Assembly: GCA_017446885.1 (NCBI GenBank)
Contig: JAFSOR010000016.1
Coordinates: 1-56,864 of the forward strand
Length of the DNA stretch: 56,864 nucleotides
Origin: Spirochaetia bacterium
GTDB taxonomy: Bacteria; Spirochaetota; Spirochaetia; CADAEX01
Direction: 5' to 3'
Positions within the stretch are counted from its first letter, which is position 1; every line of letters begins with the position of its first letter. Positions 1 through 8,023 of this stretch are shown here, one piece after another. The notes beneath the pieces were generated by a model that did not search any database, had not been told where the DNA came from, and saw nothing but the letters and a program-made list of their open reading frames with translations. The translations under genes and the position numbers were made by a program.

Positions 1-255
1 GAATACCGAGCCTGGCTCATAGGTATAAGTTTCTGGCCTATTATCGCCTGTTCCACCCAAGTCCACGCTGGCAATGATGTCGCCGGTCTTTGCATCAGCC
101 ACCAGTGTCATTACGCCTTCCAGCGGCTCATACTGCTCCATGATTTCCTCAGACACCTGCTGTATAGCGGTCTGGATTTTATCCTCTGCTTTGCAGGAAC
201 AGAAAGCGAGGGCGAGAAGGAGGAATAAAAGCAAGATAAACTTGGCGTTTTTCAT
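1..255 (-). CDS. Penicillin-binding transpeptidase-like lipoprotein (N-terminal part only)
   Basis: The start codon is at 255 and the gene runs off the left edge of the window; 85 codons are visible. The first 18 residues are a hydrophobic signal ending near Cys19 and Cys21, which fits a lipoprotein or inner-membrane anchor. The segment VADAKTGDIIASVD at residues 52-65, followed by YEPGSVF at the edge, resembles the opening of the FtsI/PBP2 transpeptidase domain. The catalytic SxxK, SxN and KTG motifs would lie outside the window. It sits 11 bases behind the lipoprotein gene at 267-764 and probably shares its transcript. I see no clear ribosome binding site. Family assignment is likely but rests on a short stretch. 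Confidence 0.6.
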   Translation of the reverse strand, partial: MKNAKFILLLFLLLALAFCSCKAEDKIQTAIQQVSEEIMEQYEPLEGVMTLVADAKTGDIIASVDLGGTGDNRPETYTYEPGSVF

Positions 256-266
256 AATATGTCTAA

Positions 267-764
267 TTACAATCCAAGCCAATTAGATGGGAATGTAGGT
301 GCCACCTGCTGGATGTTTTCTCCCTTTACATTCTGGAAAGAGAGAAGCTTTGTCTTATAAGACCACTGCAGGATAATTATGTCCCCAGCCTTGACATCAG
401 CCAGCTCTGTAAATTTTATAGTCGTCCGTTTATATGGATAGAACGGGGTTCCATCTGGATGGGTCTGTCCGGTGTACACAGGACAGAGAATTGTAAGCTC
501 TATAGGCTTTCCATCCAGCGGTACATAGACTGGGTTAACATAGGTCTTTTTATCAGGAATATTGTGATTTCCGCTGGGGATAATCTTTGCGCCGGTAGCC
601 ACGCCGTTCACATGGGTAACAAATATATCCCCTACTACGCCATCACTGGAAAGATTCAGTGTGATAGTGTTTTCCCCAGGCTCTCCAGCAGGCTTGGCAG
701 TATAGCAAGCCGCAAGGAAAAGCATACAAAGCACACAGATGACAAATAATTTGAAAATTTTCAT
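267..764 (-). CDS. Hypothetical lipoprotein
   Basis: 165 residues starting with a signal peptide whose end, LFLAAC, is a good lipobox with Cys20 as the lipidated residue. The mature part (residues 21-165) has alternating polar and hydrophobic stretches consistent with a beta-rich outer-surface or periplasmic domain; I recognise no family. AGGAG lies about 8 bases upstream of the ATG. The gene follows the terminator at 804-836 and precedes the penicillin-binding lipoprotein gene, so the two may form a short envelope-related operon. Function unknown. Confidence 0.75.
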   Translation of the reverse strand: MKIFKLFVICVLCMLFLAACYTAKPAGEPGENTITLNLSSDGVVGDIFVTHVNGVATGAKIIPSGNHNIPDKKTYVNPVYVPLDGKPIELTILCPVYTGQTHPDGTPFYPYKRTTIKFTELADVKAGDIIILQWSYKTKLLSFQNVKGENIQQVAPTFPSNWLGL

Positions 765-803
765 AAAATGCTCCTTTTTTTATGGAGAAATTATACTATT
801 CTG

Positions 804-836
804 TTTAAAAAAAGAGGTCGAAAAATAGGCGACCTT
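804..836 (-). terminator. Rho-independent terminator after the ankyrin gene
   Basis: On the minus strand AGGTCG and CGACCT form a 6-bp stem (830-835 with 815-820) around a 9-base loop, followed by a T-rich run. It begins directly at the stop codon of the ankyrin gene and would separate it from the lipoprotein gene. Confidence 0.7.
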
Positions 837-1957
837 TACTTCTTTTTCTCTTTTTCATAGAAAGAAAGTGTTTTACCTGTCTTCTCAAACAGTTCTCTTT
901 CTATTTTTTTTATGTCATATTCCTGCTTTTTGATATATTTTTTGATTATTCTGTCAAACTCTTCATCCTGGACAAAAGCATAACCAGCGCTGGACAAAAG
1001 ATCCTCCGCCTCTGCCAAAGTAAGGTTCATCCCGATTATAAGGGAGAAAACCTTCTCTTTCCTAGGATGATAGCTTGGCTTTTTATTATTCTTTATCTTT
1101 GAAAAAGTTCTCTTATCCATATTGCATTGCTTATAGATAAGAGATTCTTTGCGAAGGCCTCCTTCAGTAAATCTTTCGATATATTCATTCAGCCTGTCAT
1201 GAAAAGACATCCTTTTAAGATAAGAACTGCAGGGAAGCCCTTTTAAATCAACCCTGGCACCTGCTTTTTCCAATATTGCGGCAATCTCTGTCCTGTCCTT
1301 ACCGTCTACGAGGGGCAGGAAAACAGAAAGGCGATAAGCGGTCCAACCCGAAGCATTCATGCCATCTACATCAGCACCATGCTTAAGAAGCAGTTCAATC
1401 AGTTCTTTATTGTTTTTAATCACAGCAATCATAAGGGGCGAAAACCCTTTAGGAGAAATATCGTTGGGGGTAGTTCCAGCCTTCAGCAGAAACATAATCC
1501 AATCTAAATCTTCCTTGGCCACAGCACTCATCAATGGAGACCAGCCTGTCTGCAATACATTTTCCTGGGTTGATGATATTAAGTTCTGCATCTTTTGCAT
1601 AACCGAGATAGTCTCGCCATCTCCTGCAACCTTCCGCCAGGGGTCAAGAATTTTAGTCAGGCTGACAAAAACAGGAGTTTTTCCAGGTCTATAATAATTA
1701 AGTATATTTGCTCCATTGCTCAGAGTCAGGGAGAAAGTTACCCCAAGTTCAACCATCTTGTCCTTGACTACATCTGCAAGGACTGGATTGGGCTGGAAAT
1801 CATAAAACCGCACATGCCGACAGCCCAGCAACCCAAGTTTATGGTTCATTACGCTGATATTATTAGTCATAAAGTAGTTATAGGTTTTACCATTTATGTC
1901 TATCTTGACACTAGGGAAAACCAGAAGGGTCTTGATTTTATCTGACATGTTTTTCAC
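836..1957 (-). CDS. Ankyrin-repeat protein with a C-terminal HTH-like domain
   Basis: 373 residues in three parts. Residues about 10-115 are homologous by eye to the neighbouring 133-residue protein (shared FxPNPxLA, KMxELGV and NYY positions). Residues about 138-240 hold ankyrin repeats (GWSPLMSAVAKEDLDWIMFL, GFSPLMIAVIKNNKELIELL). Residues about 255-355 match a helical module I know from the C-termini of macro-domain and other stress or defence-type proteins in Firmicutes, with the pattern ES.IYK..NMDKRTFSKI then a helix ending in LLSSAGYAF. The start overlaps the stop of the upstream gene by 4 bases (ATGA), so the two are translationally coupled. A terminator follows at once. No catalytic motif is visible; a protein-protein scaffold or regulator is my inference. 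Confidence 0.75.
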   Translation of the reverse strand: MKNMSDKIKTLLVFPSVKIDINGKTYNYFMTNNISVMNHKLGLLGCRHVRFYDFQPNPVLADVVKDKMVELGVTFSLTLSNGANILNYYRPGKTPVFVSLTKILDPWRKVAGDGETISVMQKMQNLISSTQENVLQTGWSPLMSAVAKEDLDWIMFLLKAGTTPNDISPKGFSPLMIAVIKNNKELIELLLKHGADVDGMNASGWTAYRLSVFLPLVDGKDRTEIAAILEKAGARVDLKGLPCSSYLKRMSFHDRLNEYIERFTEGGLRKESLIYKQCNMDKRTFSKIKNNKKPSYHPRKEKVFSLIIGMNLTLAEAEDLLSSAGYAFVQDEEFDRIIKKYIKKQEYDIKKIERELFEKTGKTLSFYEKEKKK

Positions 1958-2355
1958 TCATCTTCGTCTGTCTTCAACGAGAAATAAAAAGCTCCTTTCT
2001 CTTTTGTATAATAGTTTATCAGATGCACTCTTGTACTCTTTGCAATGGACCAGCATACTCCCAGTTCAATCATCTTAAGCCGTACACTGTGGGCAAGGGC
2101 TGGATTTGGTTCGAATTCTGAGAAAGAAGGCATCTTGAACCCATATCTTTCCAGTTCTTCCTTTAGGGCTTTCTTGCTGTCTGTCATGAAATATTTGAAT
2201 TCTTCACAAACAATAGTATAAGGAATCGGTTTTTTATCCTTTAAATAATAAATAGGAACTGGTGCCTTCCAGGGTTCATCATCCACCAGCCCTGGATCTA
2301 AAAACTTAATTTCTGGGATCATCACTGGAACATCATCGAAAATATGCTCTGCCAT
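1954..2355 (-). CDS. Small protein sharing a domain with the adjacent ankyrin protein
   Basis: 133 residues, preceded by a strong GGAGGTGA ribosome binding site. The C-terminal half (about residues 75-130) aligns by eye with residues 50-115 of the downstream ankyrin protein: FEPNPALAHSVRLKMIELGV here against FQPNPVLADVVKDKMVELGV there, then the INYY/LNYY position. This suggests an internal duplication after which one copy gained ankyrin repeats. There is no signal peptide or membrane segment, so it is probably cytoplasmic. Function unknown; the overlapping gene pair suggests the products act together. Confidence 0.7.
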   Translation of the reverse strand: MAEHIFDDVPVMIPEIKFLDPGLVDDEPWKAPVPIYYLKDKKPIPYTIVCEEFKYFMTDSKKALKEELERYGFKMPSFSEFEPNPALAHSVRLKMIELGVCWSIAKSTRVHLINYYTKEKGAFYFSLKTDEDE

Positions 2356-2409
2356 TTTGTCACCTCCAAAGAAAATATACTACATTATGTGTCTCATATA
2401 ATGACACAC

Positions 2410-2565
2410 TCAATTCTCCACAATCCGGATTATTGTCCCGCAGGTGCCACAGCGGTAAATACAGATCATTCCACGGCTTCCAACCTCATATCCTACATAA
2501 TACAGTACCCCGCCACATATTGCGCCTTCTACCTCGTAATGCGAGCAACCAATGTGTTCGAACAT
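2410..2565 (-). CDS. 51-residue Cys-rich zinc-ribbon-like protein
   Basis: A short reading frame with an ATG at 2565, an AAGGAG ribosome binding site about 7 bases upstream, and a TGA at 2410-2412. The protein begins MFEHIGCSHYEVEGAI, then CGG, and ends with RCGTCGTIIRIVEN. Cys7, His9, Cys17 and the C-terminal CGTC could bind a metal ion in a compact ribbon. It lies between the helicase terminator and the 133-residue gene, and is probably the first gene of the transcript that continues into the ankyrin gene. Function unknown. Confidence 0.6.
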   Translation of the reverse strand: MFEHIGCSHYEVEGAICGGVLYYVGYEVGSRGMICIYRCGTCGTIIRIVEN

Positions 2566-2604
2566 CTTTTTCTCCTTATAGGGGAAATATAATGCATTTG
2601 GTCG

Positions 2605-2632
2605 AAAAAAAAGTCGCCAAACAGGCGACTTT
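2605..2632 (-). terminator. Rho-independent terminator after the helicase gene
   Basis: On the minus strand AAGTCGCC (2632-2625) pairs with GGCGACTT (2618-2611) across a 6-base loop and is followed by a run of T. It lies just beyond the helicase stop codon at 2656. Confidence 0.8.
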
Positions 2633-2655
2633 ATGTGGGGAATGGGATGAAATGC

Positions 2656-4920
2656 CTATTTATAATTTTTCCACTCTGGTGAATTAACTATCATTTCTCT
2701 TATAATTTTTTGTCTCGTTTTAGAATCTGTATTTTTCTCTTTATCCAAATAAACTGATTTATATGTTTCAAAATCTATTATCTTTTTTGCAATTATTCTT
2801 GCTTCTAATGTTATAGGTATATTATGTTTTTGCAAAAACGCAATATTTTCAGCATTTTTCTCAATATCATCATTAATAATAATATTTATATCCAGCTTCC
2901 TTTGATAATTTATATCACCTTTACTGACTATATTTCCAAAAGGATCTACAACATGAAACGTTTTATTTGCTTCACCTACTCTTTGTATATCTGCTTCATC
3001 AGCTGCATTAATTTTTGCAAGGTTTTCTGCAGAAAGCGCCTCATTATTTTCTTTCCTTAAATTATTAGATAGTTCACCACGGGAAAGCCGTATAAGCCAA
3101 TCAGCATATTTAGAAGCACCGTCTTTATACCATTGAGAGCAAATATAATACTTATAATTCTTTGGAACCCAATATCTGGGACGACCATATTCATCATATT
3201 TACCTTCTTCTAATAATCTCAAAAGTGTATATTTAGCAATACCACCATTGGGATATTCGAAACGAATAGAAAAGGTATTATAACAATATTCTTTATCAGT
3301 TAACAGGCGATGTAATTCTTGCATAGGAATATATTTAATTATCCTAGGTAGTGTCTCTCTAACATGTTTTCCAATTTTTTCTCCTTGCCGAGGATATAAA
3401 TTAATTCGTTCTCCACCTATTTTAACACTTGTAATCTCTTCTGTTTCATTAATTGTAAAAATATTATTATCAAAAACGATTTTTTTGTTGTCATTTTTAT
3501 TATATAAATCTTCGTTATCTGATTCTGGAAATAATTCTGAATAAATCAACTTTATATATTGATCAGATTTTACAGCAGACACAGGAATACGACTACACAA
3601 AAGCAACCCATTTAAATTTTTAGCCCTACTCAAAGCAACATAAACCTGCCCAGAAGCCCATGCATCATCTGCATCAATTGCAACTTTATCTAGGGTTAAT
3701 CCTTGAGATTTATGAATTGTTACAGCCCAGCCCAAGGCCAGAGGGATTTGGGAAAATGTTCCTATTATTATCTGCTTTATGGTTTTTGATTCTTCATCCC
3801 ATAAGTAACGCAAGCTTTGCCATGTTTCTCTAAGAAGCCGGAATATACTCCCTTTTATTTCAACATCAACATAATCGTCATCAAAATCAACAACCTTTCC
3901 CATATCTCCATTGACAAGATTTTGAGTATAAATATTTTTAGTTACCATAACTTTTGCACCGATACATAACTCTAAGTTTCTGGGTGTTAGAAAATGTCTA
4001 AAATCAAATTTCCCGTCTTCATGTCCTTCAAATATTTCTACTTTTGCATTATTCTGTTTAAGGTTATTCAGTTTCTTTCTGTTAAACTCTTCTGCATCAT
4101 CATTTTTTGTAACAAGAAACAAACATTCCTCGGGGATGCTTTTTGTACCAAGCCGAGTCTCAATAAAGCAATGTTCATTTATAAAATTAAGATCATGAGT
4201 ATAACCATTCTGGCATTTTCGTATTCTATTCAACATATGAATAAAAACCTCATCATCTTTTTGGCGATATATTTTTTTTAACTGTACTGCTTGTACATCT
4301 ATTGTTTTAAATACTTTTGCGGCAAAAAAGAATGAGTTATCCCACTGTGATATAAATTTCTTTGCTTCTTTATCTTTTTCGTCAACGACTGGAGGAAGCT
4401 GAAAACAATCACCAATCAGTAATATTTGTTTTCCGCCAAAGGGCTTTGTTTTATCACACCATAATCGTAATGCATAATCAATATTATCAAGCAACCATGC
4501 TGGCACCATAGATATTTCATCAATTATTATCAAATCAGTATGATCTAAAACAGGGTTCTTCTTTTTTTCCGATATTTTTTTTGCATCAACAATACCAAAC
4601 CCGAAATTAAAAAAAGTGTGTATTGTTTGACCTCCAATATTTGTTGCTGCAACACCGGTTGGCGCAAGTACGACACAGTTTTTGCCAGTATCTTTTTTAA
4701 GATTATTTTTTAAATATTTTATAAATGTTGATTTTCCGGTTCCTGCACCACCTGTTAGAAAAACAGCTTGAACATTTTGCTTTATGTATTCATAAGTTTT
4801 TTTTAACTCGCTATTTTTATTAATATCATAGTCATATGGTAACTTGTCTTCCTTTATTAAAACACTATTAGTAATTTTTGATAATTCAATTGCTTTCTGT
4901 GATAGTTCCGCAAAATTCAT
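2656..4920 (-). CDS. Pif1/RecD-like superfamily 1 DNA helicase with novel C-terminal region
   Basis: 754 residues. The Walker A motif GGAGTGKST is at 57-65, followed by LAPTGVAATNIGG, Walker B IIIDEISM, IGDCFQLPPV, a YRQ motif, and the C-terminal helicase motifs AVTIHKSQGLTLDKV and YVALSRAK. This is the SF1B Pif1/RecD2 layout: ATP-driven 5'-to-3' unwinding of DNA. Residues about 470-754 have no domain I recognise. AAGGAGA precedes the ATG. It starts 14 bases after uvrC on the same strand, but its base composition is far more AT-rich than uvrC, which points to later acquisition into the uvrC transcription unit. It could assist repair, or be a mobile-element or defence helicase. Confidence 0.85.
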   Translation of the reverse strand: MNFAELSQKAIELSKITNSVLIKEDKLPYDYDINKNSELKKTYEYIKQNVQAVFLTGGAGTGKSTFIKYLKNNLKKDTGKNCVVLAPTGVAATNIGGQTIHTFFNFGFGIVDAKKISEKKKNPVLDHTDLIIIDEISMVPAWLLDNIDYALRLWCDKTKPFGGKQILLIGDCFQLPPVVDEKDKEAKKFISQWDNSFFFAAKVFKTIDVQAVQLKKIYRQKDDEVFIHMLNRIRKCQNGYTHDLNFINEHCFIETRLGTKSIPEECLFLVTKNDDAEEFNRKKLNNLKQNNAKVEIFEGHEDGKFDFRHFLTPRNLELCIGAKVMVTKNIYTQNLVNGDMGKVVDFDDDYVDVEIKGSIFRLLRETWQSLRYLWDEESKTIKQIIIGTFSQIPLALGWAVTIHKSQGLTLDKVAIDADDAWASGQVYVALSRAKNLNGLLLCSRIPVSAVKSDQYIKLIYSELFPESDNEDLYNKNDNKKIVFDNNIFTINETEEITSVKIGGERINLYPRQGEKIGKHVRETLPRIIKYIPMQELHRLLTDKEYCYNTFSIRFEYPNGGIAKYTLLRLLEEGKYDEYGRPRYWVPKNYKYYICSQWYKDGASKYADWLIRLSRGELSNNLRKENNEALSAENLAKINAADEADIQRVGEANKTFHVVDPFGNIVSKGDINYQRKLDINIIINDDIEKNAENIAFLQKHNIPITLEARIIAKKIIDFETYKSVYLDKEKNTDSKTRQKIIREMIVNSPEWKNYK

Positions 4921-4934
4921 TATTTATCTCCTTT

Positions 4935-6638
4935 TTATACCCTTTTAAAAATAATTTTATATTCATTACTGTTATCTGTCTCCTCTTCCAAATCCTTCTC
5001 CACCGCCTCGGCAGCCTCCCGCAGGTCCTTGTTCTGGACTGTGGTGCGGAACTTATTGGCAAACCGGTGGGATTCATCCCGCACATTCTGCAGTATCTTA
5101 AGGACTTCGGAAGTGCGGGGCAGCACTATGGGGTCCTTCTCCCCGGGCAGGTAAATCTCCTCGTTCTTCTCTGCCAGTCCTGCAACCGGGATGTGACTCA
5201 TATCCAAGGCTTTGAGTATGTGCACTGCCACATTCAGCTGCCCCTTGCCTCCATCCACCAGAATCAGGTCTGGCTCAGGCAGCTTGTCGTTCTGCACCCG
5301 GGAGTATCGCCGGGCTATGACCTCGCGCATGGACTGGTAGTCGTCTATCTCGCCGCTTTCCAGCGTCTTTATATGGAATGTGCGATACTGGCTCTTGTCG
5401 GGTTTGCCGTTGAAAAACGAGACCATAGAGGCCACAGTTGCAGTGCCGGCGGTATGGGATATATCAAAGCCCTCGATGCGGCGTGGTACGGCTGGCAGAT
5501 GCAGTATCTTCTTAAGGTCCTCGAGGGCTTCCTTAAGGTTCAGAGCCCGGTTCTTCTTGTACAGCTCCATGCGGCAGTTCTCCGATGCCATGTTGACTAT
5601 GGCTGTATCCCGCTCCTTCTCTGGCAGGGCAATAGGAATATCAGGAAAGCTCATATCGGCAAAATACTGTCTAATATGCTCAGTCTCGGGCATGACATTG
5701 GTAAAAATCTCTGCAGGGAGGGCAGAAAGGCCCATAGAGACGTTTTTAAAGTTGGAATAGTATTGGATAAAGAACTGGGTTGCCGCCTCCTCTGCAGAGG
5801 CCACCTCGGAGATGTACACCGATTTGCCGGAAAGCTTGCCACCCCTCATCTGCAGCACTACAAAAGCGGTGTAGATGCCGTCGCTCTCCGATGCTATGTA
5901 ATCCCGGCTCTCCAGATTGAAGTCCTGAACCTTCTGCTCTGTCACCAGCTCATTTACAGCCATTATAAAGTCCCGGCTCTCAGCCGCCTTCTCGTACTCA
6001 CGGTTACGGGCATACTCGTGCATCTGCTTGGTCAGCTCCAGCACCAGCGTCTTGGTGTTGCCGGCCAGAAGTGTCTTGACCTTGCGTATATAACCTGAGT
6101 ATTCCTTCTTGTCGGCCTTGCCGCAGCATGGGGCCAGACAGCTTCCGATATGGTAGTACAGGCATGGCGTCTTGCGCGGTTTAAGAAGACCTTTGCACTT
6201 GCGCAAGGGGAACTTTTTCTTTACAAGCTCAAGGTATGTCTCAAGCACTTCCACGCTCGGGTATGGGCCAAAGTAGGAAGCTCCGTCCTCGTATATGTAG
6301 CGGGTCTTGAATACGGCCGGGAAAGGCTCGTTTGTAATCTTGATTACAGGGTAGGTCTTTCCATCCTTAAGGTTGATGTTGTACTTGGGCATGTACTTTT
6401 TTATCAGGTTGTTCTCCAGTACCAGCGCCTCGTACTCTGTCTTGGTGATGATGTACTCGATATCCTCTATCTTGCTTACAAGGTGTGTGGTCTTGATATC
6501 TTTATTGCCGGAGAAGTACGAAGAGACTCTGCGGAAAAGGTTCTTGGCCTTGCCCACATAAATCACCTTGCCGGCGTTGCGCATTATGTAGACGCCTGGG
6601 GACTGAGGAGCATATTCCAGGAAAGAGACCCGTTTCAT
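4935..6638 (-). CDS. uvrC: UvrABC nucleotide-excision-repair nuclease subunit C, C-terminally short
   Basis: UvrC makes the two incisions flanking DNA damage. Visible are the GIY-YIG nuclease (PGVYIM and VIYVGKAKN within residues 13-33), the UVR motif REYEKAAESRDF that contacts UvrB, and the RNase-H-like nuclease with GFDISHTAGTATVASMV and LILVDGGKGQLN. After RDESHRFANKF the protein stops within about 35 residues, without the helix-hairpin-helix pair that normally ends UvrC. I choose the ATG at 6638: an upstream in-frame ATG at 6668 lies inside the terminator of the preceding gene. A -10-like TATTAT lies six bases before this ATG, so the mRNA may be leaderless. Confidence 0.93.
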   Translation of the reverse strand: MKRVSFLEYAPQSPGVYIMRNAGKVIYVGKAKNLFRRVSSYFSGNKDIKTTHLVSKIEDIEYIITKTEYEALVLENNLIKKYMPKYNINLKDGKTYPVIKITNEPFPAVFKTRYIYEDGASYFGPYPSVEVLETYLELVKKKFPLRKCKGLLKPRKTPCLYYHIGSCLAPCCGKADKKEYSGYIRKVKTLLAGNTKTLVLELTKQMHEYARNREYEKAAESRDFIMAVNELVTEQKVQDFNLESRDYIASESDGIYTAFVVLQMRGGKLSGKSVYISEVASAEEAATQFFIQYYSNFKNVSMGLSALPAEIFTNVMPETEHIRQYFADMSFPDIPIALPEKERDTAIVNMASENCRMELYKKNRALNLKEALEDLKKILHLPAVPRRIEGFDISHTAGTATVASMVSFFNGKPDKSQYRTFHIKTLESGEIDDYQSMREVIARRYSRVQNDKLPEPDLILVDGGKGQLNVAVHILKALDMSHIPVAGLAEKNEEIYLPGEKDPIVLPRTSEVLKILQNVRDESHRFANKFRTTVQNKDLREAAEAVEKDLEEETDNSNEYKIIFKRV

Positions 6639-6652
6639 ACTTTTATAATAAT

Positions 6653-6680
6653 AAAAAAGCCCCTGCATTTCTACAGGGGC
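6653..6680 (-). terminator. Rho-independent terminator of the transporter/aminotransferase operon
   Basis: GCCCCTG (minus strand) pairs with CAGGGGC around an 8-base loop, followed by six T. It lies about 30 bases past the aminotransferase stop codon and immediately upstream of uvrC. Confidence 0.85.
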
Positions 6681-6708
6681 CCGATAATAAACATTTTTGA
6701 AATGTCAA

Positions 6709-7998
6709 TTATTTTTTCTTGGCTGGAGCTTTCTTAGCAGCTACTTTCTTTGCAGGTGCAGCTTTTTTTGCTGGAGCAGCTTTCTTTGCAGCCTTTTTTG
6801 CAGGTGCTTTCTTAGCTGGAGCTTTTTTAGCTGGTGCAGCAGCCTTCTGGTCTACAGGAACCTTGCATCCGCAAGCCTTCAGGGCAGCCTTGAGCTCTTT
6901 CATAGCAGCTTTAACGTCTGCTGGTGTGTTAGCTCCCAGGTTGCAGAGTCTGAATGTAGGCAGGTTTCCGATCTTTCCAGGATAGATTGTGATTCCCTCT
7001 TTGAACAGGTAGTCATGAACTTTCTTGAAGTCGAACTTTGGATCTTCTGGGTACTTGATTGCAATTACGAGACCTGTTGTGATCTTTGGATCCAGGAGCT
7101 CTTTGAGTCCCATTGCCTTAGCTTCGTCTCTGATGATCTTTGTGATGTCCATGAATCTCTTGTACTTAGCTTTCTCGCCCTCTGCAAAGTGCTCTTTAAG
7201 AGCCTGCTCCATTGAGTAGATAATCTGTACAGGAGGTGTGAAGTTCATCTCGCCGTGCTGCTTGAAGTAGTCGTACTGTCTCCACAGGTTGCAGTAGTAG
7301 CTTCTTGGCTTGTAGTTCTTTGTCTTCTCAATCTCAGACTTCTTTCCGATAAGGAATGAGCAGCCTGTGAATGCGTTGATACCTTTCTGGCTGGATGCCA
7401 TACAGAAGTCGATGTTGTCCTTGTATACGTCGATTGGGATGATTCCCAGTGTTGATGTGGTGTCGGAGATGAAGATCTTTCCGTACTTGTGAGCGATTGC
7501 ACCAACCTCTCTGATTGGGTTGCAGAGACCTGTTCCTGTCTCCTGGTGTGCCATGTAAACAGCAGCTACATCGTCTTTGTTCTTTGCCAGTGTCTCTTCA
7601 ACCTTCTTGAGGTCTGGGAGCTGGAGAATGTCGAATGCGCAGTTTACAACAGGAATTCTGTAGTACTGTGCAGCCTGCATAGCTCTGTCGTTGTAGAAAC
7701 CGTTGTTGACAATCATGATTTTCTTGCCGTCCGGAATAAGAGAGCCTACTGCAACGTCGATACAAATGGAGCCGGAACCAGCGAAGAGTGTTGCAACATA
7801 GTCGTTCTTCTTTCCGTGAACGATCTTTACAAGGTCTTCTGCAACTTTTCTTGTAATAGCTGCGAAGGAACCTTCTCTGTGGCAGATATCGTCCTGAAGC
7901 AGGGACTTCTTAACAGTTGCTGTTGTTGTTGAAGGACCTGGGTTCAGAAGGATTGTCTTTTTCAGAGTTTTCTGAATTTTAACGTCTTTTAATTTCAT
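6709..7998 (-). CDS. Class V PLP aminotransferase, PhnW-like, with a histone-H1-like Lys/Ala/Pro tail
   Basis: 429 residues. The N-terminal LLNPGPSTTTATVKKSLL and the later MAHQETGTGLCNPIREVG resemble 2-aminoethylphosphonate-pyruvate transaminases, and SSQKG supplies the PLP lysine. The fold type I domain ends near residue 378. It is followed by about 50 residues almost entirely of Lys, Ala and Pro, repeating APAKKAPAKKA, like histone H1 or bacterial H1-like proteins. The tail is encoded in frame without any break. AGGAGAG precedes the ATG. It is the last gene of the TRAP operon, next to an ornithine-cyclodeaminase-family gene. No phosphonatase is nearby, so a phosphonate substrate is unproven; another amino acid and glyoxylate or pyruvate are equally possible. 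Confidence 0.8.
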   Translation of the reverse strand: MKLKDVKIQKTLKKTILLNPGPSTTTATVKKSLLQDDICHREGSFAAITRKVAEDLVKIVHGKKNDYVATLFAGSGSICIDVAVGSLIPDGKKIMIVNNGFYNDRAMQAAQYYRIPVVNCAFDILQLPDLKKVEETLAKNKDDVAAVYMAHQETGTGLCNPIREVGAIAHKYGKIFISDTTSTLGIIPIDVYKDNIDFCMASSQKGINAFTGCSFLIGKKSEIEKTKNYKPRSYYCNLWRQYDYFKQHGEMNFTPPVQIIYSMEQALKEHFAEGEKAKYKRFMDITKIIRDEAKAMGLKELLDPKITTGLVIAIKYPEDPKFDFKKVHDYLFKEGITIYPGKIGNLPTFRLCNLGANTPADVKAAMKELKAALKACGCKVPVDQKAAAPAKKAPAKKAPAKKAAKKAAPAKKAAPAKKVAAKKAPAKKK

Positions 7999-8023
7999 AA
8001 AATTTCTCTCCTATGCTTACACA

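Noticed and set aside
4878..6098. Long plus-strand open frame of 406 codons opposite uvrC
   Set aside because: It lies wholly antisense to a well-recognised uvrC and the start of the helicase gene, has no ribosome binding site and no protein family look; it is a codon-bias shadow.
6709..7998. Firm assignment of the aminotransferase to phosphonate metabolism
   Set aside because: No phosphonoacetaldehyde hydrolase, phosphonate transporter or synthesis gene lies nearby; only the PhnW-like fold is supported.
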